Part shown: piece after piece, positions 1 through 9,254 of the stretch | Layout: every line of letters starts with the position of its first letter | Position numbering within the stretch: the first letter of the stretch is position 1 | From: Nitrospira sp. KM1 | Lineage (GTDB): Bacteria; Nitrospirota; Nitrospiria; Nitrospirales; Nitrospiraceae | Direction: 5' to 3' | DNA length: 64,000 nucleotides | Assembly: GCF_011405515.1 (NCBI RefSeq) | Contig: NZ_AP022671.1 | Coordinates: 2,480,001 to 2,544,000 of the forward strand | Translations under genes and position numbers: made by a program | Notes under the pieces: generated by a model | The model's database searches: none | What the model saw: the letters and a program-made list of their open reading frames with translations, nothing else | Told to the model about the DNA's origin: nothing

Positions 1-121
1 CGCCGATCTTGGCGCCGTAATAGAAACCGAGATAGATTTCCCTCAAGACCTGTCGCTTGGGCGGATAAACTTTGCCGACGTTGACGAGCGAGAAGATGAC
101 TTGTTTGTCGTTGGTGGCCAT
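1..121 (-). CDS. ettA: Energy-dependent translational throttle protein EttA (ABC-F), N-terminal fragment
   Basis: The gene runs off the left edge, so only the first 40 residues are visible. They read MATNDKQVIFSLVNVGKVYP and continue with PPKRQVLREIYLGFYYGAKIG, which is the characteristic EttA start leading into the first Walker A region, itself outside the window. EttA is a cytosolic ABC-F ATPase that binds the ribosomal E site and couples translation elongation to the ATP/ADP ratio. The ATG is preceded by GAAGGA about five bases upstream, which supports this start. It lies downstream of the small ORF at 257-427 and the hydrolase at 433-1203 on the same strand, so the three may be co-transcribed. 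EttA rather than another ABC-F paralog is inferred from the N-terminal wording only. Confidence 0.85.
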   Translation of the reverse strand, partial: MATNDKQVIFSLVNVGKVYPPKRQVLREIYLGFYYGAKIG

Positions 122-256
122 AGTGTCCTTCGGATTGATTGGGAAAGGGTGACACCTTAACAGAGCCGGCGCACAGACCTCAAGAATTGCTCAACTCCTG
201 GGTGGCGGACCAGATTGGCATAGGTCGTGCCGGAGATGACCGCAAGACGACATCCC

Positions 257-427
257 TCAGATGCCGAGATCCTCTCCGAGGCGTAGTTCCGTTTCGTCGA
301 GGATTTCCTCAAGACAGGTAAAACAGGCAAATGGGAACCGGTCGACGGGAAGAGCGCACACCTCTCCAATCGATGTGTTGGTCTCGACCGCAGGGCCTCC
401 GCATTCTTTATGAATAATGGCCAGCAT
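257..427 (-). CDS. Small Cys-containing protein, 56 aa, unknown function
   Basis: This short ORF translates as MLAIIHKECGGPAVETNTSI, then a region ending FTCLEEILDETELRLGEDLGI. It starts five bases after the stop of the upstream hydrolase gene and sits ahead of ettA, all on the minus strand, a spacing typical of an operon. Four cysteines (CGG, VC, AC and TC near residues 9, 24, 35 and 38) and a histidine could bind a metal, and the C-terminal third is acidic. The composition looks protein-like rather than random, and no frame on the other strand is convincing. I do not recognise a family. A competing 70-residue frame on the same strand overlaps it but has no ribosome-binding site or plausible composition. 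Confidence 0.5.
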   Translation of the reverse strand: MLAIIHKECGGPAVETNTSIGEVCALPVDRFPFACFTCLEEILDETELRLGEDLGI

Positions 428-432
428 GACGG

Positions 433-1203
433 TCACTCCACCTCGATGACCAAACGGCGCAGACGTTCCATGTGTTCCGGAGCGCTTAAACGGTGATCTC
501 CTGGAACGAGCAGCAGTTCGACCGGAAATCCTGGATGGATGACCGACAAGCGTTCCGCAAATTCGACGCTTCCGCGAAAGTGAATCACCTTGTCCTGAAG
601 GCCGTGAACAATAGTGGTTTTGACGGGCCGAAGACGGTGGAAGCTATCATTCCAGGATGATTCACTCTCTTCAACCCATTTCCAGGCGAGCGGCCAGTCT
701 TTATGCAATGGATCGTCATCCCACGGCATCCACCCCGTCTTGCGCCACGCCTGGCGTCTGTCTTCGGAAATGGAGCCCGCCCGCACCCCCATCATATTGA
801 ACGCCGGGGCGACCATGATGAGGCGTTCGATCAACTCATGCTCGCGGGCTATCAACCATGCAATCCAACTGCCCAACGAATTGCCGACGACCGTGATCGG
901 TGGTCCGGTCTGTAGCGAAGCCAGTACGACGCGGGCATCCGCAATCCAATCTGAAAGCGTATAGTCGCGAAACCGGCCGTCGGAATCCCCGAATCCACGT
1001 ACGTCGTAACAGCTGAAACCCCATCCACGCTCCTGACACCATTGTGCCAAAGCCTTGCTCTTGTTTCCCCACCGTTTGGAAAGGAATCCTGTGATAAAGA
1101 GCACCTGGCGATCCACGCCATCAAGGCGATCCCCTCGAATCATGCAACCGTCCGCTCCTTTGACCTCAAAGGCCCGTACATTCATGTCTTGGTCAGTCGT
1201 CAT
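433..1203 (-). CDS. Alpha/beta-fold hydrolase
   Basis: A 256-residue serine hydrolase of the alpha/beta fold, probably cytosolic because no signal peptide is seen. The nucleophile elbow is GNSLGSW. The acid is likely the Asp in HGLQDKVIHF, and the base the His in PGDHRLSAPEHM, giving Ser-Asp-His in the usual order. The sequence VLFITGFLSKRWGNKSKAL gives the oxyanion-hole strand. The substrate cannot be told; esterase, lipase-like or peptidase activities are all possible. I chose the ATG at 1203, with a weak AGG upstream; a GTG at 1221 would add six residues. It is followed after five bases by the small ORF at 427-257. Confidence 0.85.
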   Translation of the reverse strand: MTTDQDMNVRAFEVKGADGCMIRGDRLDGVDRQVLFITGFLSKRWGNKSKALAQWCQERGWGFSCYDVRGFGDSDGRFRDYTLSDWIADARVVLASLQTGPPITVVGNSLGSWIAWLIAREHELIERLIMVAPAFNMMGVRAGSISEDRRQAWRKTGWMPWDDDPLHKDWPLAWKWVEESESSWNDSFHRLRPVKTTIVHGLQDKVIHFRGSVEFAERLSVIHPGFPVELLLVPGDHRLSAPEHMERLRRLVIEVE

Positions 1204-1392
1204 GTCGGAACCTGAAAACACACTTCTTTGATAATCTCGGTTGGCCGCATCGTCGTGCAGTTCACCACATGATGGAGGTCATTTCCCCGAATGTTGAGGA
1301 ATACGGTTCATGAAGCGGGGGCCATTCGATACAGGCCGGAGTCGCACAGATGCTTCCCCACACCAGCATCGAGTTTGTCAAAAGTCTCCGTG

Positions 1393-2112
1393 TCATGTAG
1401 CACCCAGCACCCTGCTCAAGAAGGCACCGAGGCGAAGGAGCACGGGTTCAGGAATTTCATGTCCTCCGCGAAAGCTGTGCCAGTCTACCGTCAGTCCCGC
1501 CTTGACGAAGGCATCGCGCAGCCGCTCGGCCATGAGATAGGACAGAATTTGGTCCTGCATCCCATGACTCTGGAAGACCGGAACGCCGGACCGCCGTGAG
1601 ATCGCAGGTCGCCAATCCTGTTTGGCGATCAAGGTCCCGGAAAGCTGAATCAGACCGGCACAGGGAAGGCTCGTCCTCATGAATACATCGGCGGTCAGCA
1701 TCGCCCCCTGCGAGAAGCCTCCGATGCAGGTCGTTCGAGGGTTAAATGGCAGACTCCTGGGCAGCTGGGACAGGAATCGTTCGAACGTCTCGCGAGCCTG
1801 GGGGAGACCGCGCGGCACCTCGTCGGATAGATCACGCACACGGCCGGCGGCTCGATCCGCCTCGATCCTTGCCATGTCGATGAGCCACCAGGCGCGGGAC
1901 TCTCCGTAGCCCATGCTGAGCGAGAGCGGACCCTCCGGATAGAGAAACCTTGTACCCTTTGGGACGGTCAAGACTTCTCCGATGGCGACCAAATCGTCGC
2001 CCGGAGCACCGAAGCCGTGAAGGAGGATCACGAGAGGGCCGTCTCCGCCGCCTTTCCCGTCCGTCCCACCGGTTATTCTGGTCTTCACACCGCCTATGAG
2101 TGCGTGATGCAT
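1393..2112 (-). CDS. Phospholipase/carboxylesterase family protein (Abhydrolase_2 type)
   Basis: A 239-residue alpha/beta hydrolase of the carboxylesterase/acyl-protein-thioesterase type. The N-terminal strand VILLHGFGAPGDDLVAIGEV carries the HG oxyanion motif, GGFSQGAM is the nucleophile elbow, the acid is in VFQSHGMQDQILSY and the base His in FRGGHEIPEP. Length and motif spacing match the cytosolic esterases of this family, which hydrolyse short-chain esters or thioesters. It begins 11 bases after the end of the large membrane-protein gene at 5348-2124 on the same strand, so co-transcription is likely. About 190 bases then separate it from the next hydrolase, with no promoter I could identify with confidence. 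Confidence 0.88.
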   Translation of the reverse strand: MHHALIGGVKTRITGGTDGKGGGDGPLVILLHGFGAPGDDLVAIGEVLTVPKGTRFLYPEGPLSLSMGYGESRAWWLIDMARIEADRAAGRVRDLSDEVPRGLPQARETFERFLSQLPRSLPFNPRTTCIGGFSQGAMLTADVFMRTSLPCAGLIQLSGTLIAKQDWRPAISRRSGVPVFQSHGMQDQILSYLMAERLRDAFVKAGLTVDWHSFRGGHEIPEPVLLRLGAFLSRVLGAT

Positions 2113-2123
2113 GTGCGAGTCCG

Positions 2124-5100
2124 TCAGCGGACGTAGAGATATTGAAGCAGCGCGATCAGGCCATAGAGTGAGGATTCAATCACCGGCTGCTGGTAGAGCG
2201 GCACGAAGGCTCCCTTCTCATTATTTTCCACCTCGTTGATAATGAATTGAATCTGCTTGGTACGGATATCATAGTTCTCTCCGACACCGAGAATTTTCAC
2301 CATCTGCCGGCTGAGACCCGCTAACATCGCGGCCTTGGCTTTACTGGCCGCCTGATAGAGAAGAAATGCGCCGATGAGCGCCACCAAAATGTTCAACGCC
2401 CAAGCCGACAGCAAAATCACGGGATAATTCCAAATGTCGAAATAGTCGTTTCTGGCCGCGATCATGATCAGCAGGGCGATAAACGGATACCGAATCATGC
2501 GATTGACCACTTCGGTGCGCTGGGCGATGAGATCGACGGTGGCCAGATACTTGAGCTTTTGAAACTCCGCTTTCTGAGCTGACCCCAGGCCATACTCAGC
2601 GAGATATTCCTCCTGGACCTGATCGGACCATCCGCCCGTCGAATTCGTCAGCCAGCCGATCCAGCGCCGGCACAACATAACGGCATCGAATACCGCAAGA
2701 TTCAGCAGGACGACGGCGGCCATACTGATCCAGGTCATGAATGCGTCCATCGTGCAACTCAGATGACCACGGCAAGGTCTGATCATTTCCTCATCAAGAA
2801 CCCACCGCTTCAGCGCCCACAGGATCGCCAGGTAAAAGAAAAACAAAATCAGGGTCCGAGCCACCCGATGCGACGGTTTCCCTGCTTCCCGATACCATGC
2901 CCAGGCCTGATCCACGGTCGCTGGAGTCATCGTGGCCGGAGGATGATGAACGCGCTTCAGATTTTCCCAAAAGCTCCGCCACGAGAATGGCCGTCGGCTG
3001 GAACTGTCTTCGAATCGGAATTTTTCCGCGATCCGCTGATTGTTTCTGGCCAAATCTCGGGCGCCCTTGGTCATGAGTACGGCAGAAAGAATCACGACGA
3101 TCACGCGCAGAGTTTCGCCAGGCCAGAGACTGACGCCAGCCGTCAGCGAAAACGGTTCCCCTTCATCGTGATTGGCGAGCAGCGCCGGTGCTCCGCCCAG
3201 CGCGATGAAGGCGGAGAAGGAGCCCAATAGTACGATGCCGAGCACACCAACCAGTGTCGGATTGGCGGATACCCACAACCATGTCCGCTGATTGCTCCAG
3301 GCGATGATCGTGCCCACGAGAAGCGCGATCAATACGGATGCGGCAACGGCCGTATCGTTGAACCCGATGCCTTGTTTCAGCTGGCCGAGTTGCGGCGTAT
3401 GGTCCAAGTCAGGCCGTAACGGATGGATGGTGCGGATGCCTTCGCGGTCGACGACGCTCAAATCCACTGCCCCATTACGTCCGACTTCGAAGATTCTGGG
3501 ATGCAACCCGGCATCGTACAGCCGGTCATCAGGAGTGAGAGCCACATGATAGGCGGTCGAGCAGGATCCATCCGCCCGTTGCCCTCCTGGGGTGCAGACG
3601 ACGTGCTGAACGGCCTGCAACGCAGCGAAATAGGCTGCGGTCTGGTAGCTGCCCCGGAACGGCGGGACATCGCGCTGGAGTCCGCCTTCCAACTGAAGAC
3701 CGAACGGCGAGACGATGAGCATGTTGCGGGTCGATTTGTATTCGCTTGGATGAAGATAGCGTCCGTCGAGGTCCACCGTGAAAAAGATCGCGTGAGGAAA
3801 TGACGGCCTGAGCGCCTTGATGATCAGCAAGGCATCGTAGGGATCCGAGCCAAGGATCCCAATGGCCCTGGCACCCTCTCCCTCATCGTAAATCCTCGCG
3901 GCAAGCGCCCGCACATAGTCGGTCTGGCTCGTGCCTTCGGGGCGATCTCTCGTATTGTCTTTCGCCTGGTCCGGAGCATTCGCCTTCGCAGCCCTCGCCG
4001 CTCGCGCCGCGTCATCACCCGGAATCTCCCCGTCAAGTCCGCTGAGGTAACTATAGCGGAACACATTGAGCGTGAGTGCTTCATACTCCGCCGGTCGCTG
4101 GATCTGCAGATCGAGGGCGCGAGGAACGTTCGGGCACACGTGCTTGATCTCGACGGGAACCTGGATCTTTTTTAAATCCTCTTCCGGAAACGTGGCCACC
4201 TTGGCACAGGCCGCGGCTCGAAACTCCACCGGCAGGGTTCTGCCGTAGAACGAATCCCATTCCCCGATCAAAATGACGGCATCCCAGCCGAGTCGGACCT
4301 GGCGGCGCTCCAATTCGCCGACCAATGCATCGAACAGTTCGTTGTCGGAACCAATATCATAGGCCAGCCGGATATTCGCATCCTTGAGTCGTCGATAGAA
4401 TTCGTGTTCGCAGTCTTCGTACGTGGCACAGACCGCCCCTTTTCCCGATTCAGCCTTCATGCCATACGCGAGCAACCCTTTCATGGCGCTCGCCCAGGGG
4501 GAGAATAATTCGATCGTCCCGTCGGCGTTGGGCCAGACTCCGACCTCTTCGTGTGAATCTCGGTACAGACGTCCTGACTCTTCCAGAAGAGTCCGAAATC
4601 CCGATGAACGGCGCGGCCCGATGATCTTGAACGTGACCGCGCGCTGCGAGGCTCCGTCCAACCGAATGAGCTTGCGTTTCCCATCGTTCAACAGGCACTC
4701 GCCCTTTTCATTGTCCTGGCACACGAGTGCCTGGGAGAGGGAAGACAGGGTGGAAATGAAACCCCGATCAAGGGCTTCGTCGGCGAGCCAAATGAGGAGC
4801 ACCCCGGTGGAGCGCGAGTTCATACCTCCACAGACCCGGGTTTTCCGAAGCCGGTACCATTCGTAGGGAAGCGCTTGGATGGGACCTTGACGTTCCCATT
4901 CGATAAAAGAGAGGTGCCCTTCATCTTCAGGAGCATAGCATCCTACCCCGAGTCCCGTGCCGATCGCATAACGGTCACGAATCCGGGATTCGGTGCTTTC
5001 GACGTATGGCCCGCCGCTCGTGCTCACAAACAAGACGGTGACGCGCTCGCCGTTCTTGACCCGTTCCCTCAAGGCGTGGCGGAGCGGTTTGAGCCGTTGC

Positions 5101-5348
5101 GCAAATGAGCCCTCGGGCCCGGATTTGGGAGGAATAGTCTTTATCGCGCGAGAGACGGCCGCAACTGGATCTTCCCACAGGCGCGCGCGCACCAGCTGCT
5201 CTCCCGTGGTCGGTTTCATCTCGAGGCCGGCGCCGACCGGTCGCGAGCTGCGCAACGGTTCCTTCACAAGCAGGACACCCGCAATGGCCAGGGCCAGCGT
5301 CAGCGCTCCGGCTACGGCCAGTTTCGAATCGCCGCGTGCTTTAGCCAT
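2124..5348 (-). CDS. Large multi-pass membrane protein with periplasmic domain, unknown function
   Basis: This 1074-residue protein has an N-terminal membrane anchor (residues about 10-28), a long hydrophilic and presumably periplasmic part (about 30-650), and a C-terminal block with roughly seven hydrophobic segments near residues 665, 695, 740, 830, 870, 950 and 980. The hydrophilic part contains alpha/beta-looking stretches such as VILIGEWDSF, AIGILGSDPYDALLIIKAL and AIFFTVDLDGRYL, reminiscent of periplasmic-binding or receptor-type folds; this is inference from secondary-structure look only. No catalytic motif was identified. It is followed closely by an esterase gene. A perfect palindrome lies about 58 bases upstream (5406-5420). 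I do not recognise a named family. Confidence 0.8.
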   Translation of the reverse strand: MAKARGDSKLAVAGALTLALAIAGVLLVKEPLRSSRPVGAGLEMKPTTGEQLVRARLWEDPVAAVSRAIKTIPPKSGPEGSFAQRLKPLRHALRERVKNGERVTVLFVSTSGGPYVESTESRIRDRYAIGTGLGVGCYAPEDEGHLSFIEWERQGPIQALPYEWYRLRKTRVCGGMNSRSTGVLLIWLADEALDRGFISTLSSLSQALVCQDNEKGECLLNDGKRKLIRLDGASQRAVTFKIIGPRRSSGFRTLLEESGRLYRDSHEEVGVWPNADGTIELFSPWASAMKGLLAYGMKAESGKGAVCATYEDCEHEFYRRLKDANIRLAYDIGSDNELFDALVGELERRQVRLGWDAVILIGEWDSFYGRTLPVEFRAAACAKVATFPEEDLKKIQVPVEIKHVCPNVPRALDLQIQRPAEYEALTLNVFRYSYLSGLDGEIPGDDAARAARAAKANAPDQAKDNTRDRPEGTSQTDYVRALAARIYDEGEGARAIGILGSDPYDALLIIKALRPSFPHAIFFTVDLDGRYLHPSEYKSTRNMLIVSPFGLQLEGGLQRDVPPFRGSYQTAAYFAALQAVQHVVCTPGGQRADGSCSTAYHVALTPDDRLYDAGLHPRIFEVGRNGAVDLSVVDREGIRTIHPLRPDLDHTPQLGQLKQGIGFNDTAVAASVLIALLVGTIIAWSNQRTWLWVSANPTLVGVLGIVLLGSFSAFIALGGAPALLANHDEGEPFSLTAGVSLWPGETLRVIVVILSAVLMTKGARDLARNNQRIAEKFRFEDSSSRRPFSWRSFWENLKRVHHPPATMTPATVDQAWAWYREAGKPSHRVARTLILFFFYLAILWALKRWVLDEEMIRPCRGHLSCTMDAFMTWISMAAVVLLNLAVFDAVMLCRRWIGWLTNSTGGWSDQVQEEYLAEYGLGSAQKAEFQKLKYLATVDLIAQRTEVVNRMIRYPFIALLIMIAARNDYFDIWNYPVILLSAWALNILVALIGAFLLYQAASKAKAAMLAGLSRQMVKILGVGENYDIRTKQIQFIINEVENNEKGAFVPLYQQPVIESSLYGLIALLQYLYVR

Positions 5349-5405
5349 GAAATGGGATTCTCCGCGGGTACGGCAGCGCCACTGTACAGCGACTTCTCAA
5401 GGACT

Positions 5406-5420
5406 TTCCAGTAGCTGGAA
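5406..5420. promoter_or_regulatory. Perfect palindrome TTCCAG-TAG-CTGGAA upstream of the large membrane-protein gene
   Basis: Two 6-base arms with a 3-base spacer lie about 58 bases before the start codon at 5348. The position and symmetry fit an operator or a short hairpin. No clear -35/-10 pair was found around it, so the role is open. A GC-rich hairpin at about 5451-5465 lies between this site and the end of the quinoprotein gene and could act as its transcription stop, although no T-run follows. Confidence 0.3.
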
Positions 5421-5539
5421 CAGCATGAGCACATCTGTGGCAGGACGGCACCGCCGCGAGGGCGGCGCGCCATCGTATCACCATCACGTTCGGAGCAGAG
5501 CCGCAAGTCGATCTCAGCCCCGACGCCGGTCGGGATCTC

Positions 5540-7429
5540 TTATTGGGGGGCGTTCGGGTTCAAGACCACCCGGTAAATGCTGCCCCCGCTCGATGTGGAG
5601 CCGCTGACGTACATATACCCATCCGGTCCCTGCTTGAAGGCAATTAACCCACCGGCGGCATTTTGAACGTCCAAGGCCACGGAATCCGATGCGACCGTTT
5701 TGAATGAGGGATCAAGCACAAGGCGATGAATTTTCCCCTCCACATAGTCCGTGAAGAACAGGTTGTTGTGATAGAGCGAGGGATAGACCGAAGTGGCCTG
5801 CAAGGCGACGATATTGGTAATGCCAACCGGTTGCTCCAAGACAAAGGCGGGATCGATAAACCGGGGATCGCCCTTTCCGGTCGTTTCAGGCCAGCCGTAA
5901 TTGCCGCCTTTGGCAGCGAGATTCACCTCGTCGTTTACGGTGGGTCCGTTATCCGTAAACCAGAGATCGTTGGTCGCCGGATGCACGGCCAAGCCAAAGC
6001 TGTTTCTCACACCGTACAGCCAGGTCCGCGAACCGGGGAACGGATTATCGGCCGGGATGCTGCCGTCGGTATTGATACGAAGGATCTTGCCGTTCAACGA
6101 CGCCGGATCTTGAGCTAAATTGTCCTGCGTGGCTTCCCCGACCGTAACATATAGCTTTCCATCTGCTCCGAACAACAAGACCCCGCCGTTGTGCTGGTCG
6201 GCTGCAAGAATACCGTCGATGAGGATTTGCTCATTGCCCGCTTGGCCATTCATATCCGTCACCCGAACGAGACGATTCCGTTGCTGATCCGGTGTCGAGA
6301 AATAAATGTAGACAAATTTGTTTGTGGCATAGTTGGGATCGATCGCGATTCCGGCGAGCCCTTGTTCACCCAGTTGACCGACCTCTGTGTGGTAAAACGG
6401 CGTGGTCCGTCTTTGCCATGCCCCTCCGGCCGTATCGATCACCCAGACGTTCCCGCCCTTGCCATCGGTATAAAAAAGCTGGTCACCCGGGGCAAACGCC
6501 ATTCCATTGGCGGATGCGTCGATCATGGGCTCGAGGTCGAAGTCCCCGGCAGCCGTCGACTGGGCGACGGAGAACGTCAAGATTTGCATTGCTTCGGGAT
6601 TGGCGAGCGGCTGATGCGCGGCATCAACCAGCACAAACTGGACCTGGTGCTGTCCGGCTCCCAATGCAAACATCCGAAAACTCGTCGGACTGTGCCAATG
6701 AACGAGATGAGTATGGCCCCCCTTGTACACGACACCGTTCTCATCGTCGATTCCCGGCCCGTTGTAAAAGTGGTGTGGCTCCGTATCACCATCGACGAAG
6801 AAATGCAGGTGCGATTGTCCGTTCACCCCGATCGAATGGTTCAGGCTCACAAATGACACCGTCACCGGTCCGGGAACCTCGCTCCCGCTCAACGGAGAAA
6901 TCGGGACAATCGTGGGAACCGGGGCGCCAGCCACGCCTTTCGAAAAATACAATGCCGTCGATGATCCGACAGCCTGGTTATCAGTCCCATTCGCATTGAC
7001 GAGCTGAAATACTATCGCGTGCTGTCCGTCGGGAAGATTGTTGAATCGGAAAGATGTCGGGCTCAGCCACTCGGGCTCCGTCGTTTCAACCCCGTTGTAG
7101 AGGATTTTCTTATCATTGCCGTTCAGAACCGTATAGGGATTCGGATCACCGTCCAAAACGAACCGCATGTGGGGCTGTCCAACCCCGCCGATGGTAAAGT
7201 TTGTGGTCGAATACACGATGGTGACGGGTCCCGATGCCGTACTCGCATTTTGATCAGGACTCGCGATCGTAATTCCCACTGTTTGATTTGAACTTCCGGA
7301 AGTGCCGCCTCCACCATTCGTGGTACCGGGGGGGGGCGCCGAACCGTCGGATCCACTGCTACAGTTCATGAGCGTAAGAGCAACAAACAGCACGACACTC
7401 GCTTGATACAAACGGCTTCTTCGCGACAT
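5540..7429 (-). CDS. Lipoprotein quinoprotein: two beta-sandwich repeats plus glucose/sorbosone dehydrogenase domain
   Basis: This 629-residue protein starts with a signal peptide and a possible lipobox (LMNC, Cys23; Asn at -1 is unusual), followed by a Ser/Pro/Gly linker. Two related repeats follow, about residues 48-165 and 172-285, each with a GPVTxxY/F...GxPHxRFxxDGD...SPTSFR pattern, probably beta-sandwich modules. The C-terminal half (about 295-625) is a six-bladed glucose/sorbosone dehydrogenase propeller, with GLAGIAIDP, ADQHNGGVLLFGADGKLYV and YGVRNSFGLAVHP in order. Family members use PQQ in the periplasm to oxidise aldose sugars or related alcohols. The window also holds pqqABCDE and a second such dehydrogenase. 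The start is supported by GAGGAA upstream. The substrate cannot be assigned. Confidence 0.85.
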   Translation of the reverse strand: MSRRSRLYQASVVLFVALTLMNCSSGSDGSAPPPGTTNGGGGTSGSSNQTVGITIASPDQNASTASGPVTIVYSTTNFTIGGVGQPHMRFVLDGDPNPYTVLNGNDKKILYNGVETTEPEWLSPTSFRFNNLPDGQHAIVFQLVNANGTDNQAVGSSTALYFSKGVAGAPVPTIVPISPLSGSEVPGPVTVSFVSLNHSIGVNGQSHLHFFVDGDTEPHHFYNGPGIDDENGVVYKGGHTHLVHWHSPTSFRMFALGAGQHQVQFVLVDAAHQPLANPEAMQILTFSVAQSTAAGDFDLEPMIDASANGMAFAPGDQLFYTDGKGGNVWVIDTAGGAWQRRTTPFYHTEVGQLGEQGLAGIAIDPNYATNKFVYIYFSTPDQQRNRLVRVTDMNGQAGNEQILIDGILAADQHNGGVLLFGADGKLYVTVGEATQDNLAQDPASLNGKILRINTDGSIPADNPFPGSRTWLYGVRNSFGLAVHPATNDLWFTDNGPTVNDEVNLAAKGGNYGWPETTGKGDPRFIDPAFVLEQPVGITNIVALQATSVYPSLYHNNLFFTDYVEGKIHRLVLDPSFKTVASDSVALDVQNAAGGLIAFKQGPDGYMYVSGSTSSGGSIYRVVLNPNAPQ

Positions 7430-7616
7430 GGAATTCCTCGAATTGGGGGTACCCGGGTGTGAAATCAGCTTCCGAAAAGACTCAACGGACTGTACCTCTT
7501 GCTTTCATCCTTGCTATATACCTCTTTGGAGTCAGAGGATTTTACGTAGGCATACACACATCGATATCGGGGATTGATCGATCACATTTCTTTGCCTCGC
7601 TCCGTGTACGCGAATC

Positions 7617-9092
7617 TTAAGATGAGCAACTGACGGAGAGGTGTTTACCCCAATTTGGAGGGGACGCGGTGTATCCGGACATTTCCGGGCGATCCGTAAA
7701 AGGGTCCTGCAGTAATCTATACAACCGATCGATTTCGGTAAAGTCTTTCCGGTGCGCCTTGTCAATCGCCTGCTGCGCCAGATAATTGCGGAGCACGATG
7801 GCGGGGTTTGTACGGTTCATCCGCGTCAACCGTTCCTCGTCCCGGCTTTCCTCGCTTCTCAGCCGCTCGGCATACTGCGCTGCCCAGTGATCGAACATCT
7901 CGCCATTGATAAAATGTTCGCGCAGGCGGCCGTTCACCGCTCCCGGAGCGGAGGAGAAGGCCGCGAGTTCGCGAAAGACAATCGTGTAGTCTGCATGACT
8001 GTCCTGCATGAGTTGCAACAACCCCTGGATCAAGACCTCGTCTTCGGGCCGCTGTTGCGTCAATCCCAGTTTTGCTCTCATGAGCGCGGCATACTCGCCT
8101 TCATAAAGCGGCGTGTAGTGGTCGAGCGCCGACTTGAGTTCTTCTTTCGCCACCAGCGGGAGGAGTGCCTGCGCGAGGCAGCTGAGATTCCAGAGTCCGA
8201 TAAAGGGCTGTTGATTGAAGGCGTAACGCCCATTGTGGTCCGAGTGATTACAGATGAATCCGGCGTCGTACGCGTCCATGAATCCATACGGCCCGTAATC
8301 CAGCGTCAACCCGAGAATCGACATATTATCGGTATTGAGGACCCCATGGGCCCAGCCGACCGCCTGCCATCGCGCGATGAGTTTCGCGGTGCGTTCGACG
8401 ACTTCGTGAAAAAAGCGCGCATACTTGTCCGCGGCGACATGAATCGCAGCAAAGTGTTGACCGATGACAAAGTCGGCCAACACTTTCAAATTCTCGTACT
8501 GCTTTCGATAGTAAAATACCTCGAATGTGCCGAATCGGACATGCGATGGCGCCATGCGGACCAGCATGGCGCCCGGTTCGGTCTGCTCACGATAAATTTT
8601 ATCGTCGCTGCCGACGAGACAGAGGGCCCGGGTAGTCGGAATGCCCAAGGCATCCATGGCTTCGCAGCATAAATACTCGCGGATGGTCGAGCGCAGCACC
8701 GCCCGGCCATCCCCGTCGCGGGAAAAGGGCGTCATCCCGGCGCCTTTGAGATGCAAATCCCATTTCTGTCCCCGCTCGTTCCGAACTTCCCCCAACAGGA
8801 TGGCGCGACCGTCGCCCAGTTGCGGCACATAGACGCCAAATTGATGTCCGGAGTACAGCATGGCGAGTGGGTCCATGCCCGGCGCAAGCATGCTGCCGCC
8901 GAACAGGGCGGCGAATTCCGGCCGGGAACATTCCCCGTGGTCGAGATCGATCAGCTCGATCGCCGAGCGGTTGGCATGGATGAAATATGGAGGTGAGGTG
9001 AATGGTGTCGGGTTCTGCTTGGCGTAGAACGATTCAGGGAGACGGGCGTAGGTATTGTCGAACCGAAGTGTTTCCAGTGTTTGCTTCCTCAT
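7617..9092 (-). CDS. selO: Protein adenylyltransferase SelO (YdiU family)
   Basis: SelO is a pseudokinase-fold enzyme that transfers AMP from ATP to Ser/Thr/Tyr of target proteins; in E. coli it is linked to redox homeostasis. The family opening LRFDNTYARLPESFY, the SGHQFGVYVPQLGDGRA and LHLKGAGMTPFSRDGDGRAV segments, RVAPSH-like MAPSHVRFGTFE, and NTDNMSILGLTLDYGPYGF (catalytic loop and DFG-equivalent DYG) are all present. The protein ends VSCSS, with Cys third from the end, the position taken by selenocysteine in animal SelO. The start at 9092 gives MRKQTLETLRFDN, which matches the family; ATG 9101 and TTG 9137 are alternatives. It stands alone between the quinoprotein and the MpsC gene. Confidence 0.92.
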   Translation of the reverse strand: MRKQTLETLRFDNTYARLPESFYAKQNPTPFTSPPYFIHANRSAIELIDLDHGECSRPEFAALFGGSMLAPGMDPLAMLYSGHQFGVYVPQLGDGRAILLGEVRNERGQKWDLHLKGAGMTPFSRDGDGRAVLRSTIREYLCCEAMDALGIPTTRALCLVGSDDKIYREQTEPGAMLVRMAPSHVRFGTFEVFYYRKQYENLKVLADFVIGQHFAAIHVAADKYARFFHEVVERTAKLIARWQAVGWAHGVLNTDNMSILGLTLDYGPYGFMDAYDAGFICNHSDHNGRYAFNQQPFIGLWNLSCLAQALLPLVAKEELKSALDHYTPLYEGEYAALMRAKLGLTQQRPEDEVLIQGLLQLMQDSHADYTIVFRELAAFSSAPGAVNGRLREHFINGEMFDHWAAQYAERLRSEESRDEERLTRMNRTNPAIVLRNYLAQQAIDKAHRKDFTEIDRLYRLLQDPFTDRPEMSGYTASPPNWGKHLSVSCSS

Positions 9093-9254
9093 GTTACCCA
9101 TGAGCCGAGCATGACAGGACCGCAGACTCGGTTTCAAGCCGAGGGACTCACCAAAATGCCATGCCCCTTCAATGCTTGTTCGGAGAATTTCGGCACGTTA
9201 TGAATGAGGCGCGTGTCTGCGCGAGGAGATACTTACGGATCCAAGACGTTTAGG

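Noticed and set aside
157-369. A 70-residue minus-strand frame
   Set aside because: It overlaps the better small ORF at 257-427 in another frame, has no ribosome-binding site, and its composition looks random.
1262-1396. A 44-residue minus-strand frame whose ATG overlaps the esterase stop (ATGA)
   Set aside because: Overlap hints at coupling, but there is no ribosome-binding site and the translation has unconvincing composition.
5451-5465. GC-rich hairpin CCGCC-gcgag-GGCGG as terminator of the quinoprotein gene
   Set aside because: Stem is short and no T-run follows in the minus-strand direction; left unassigned.
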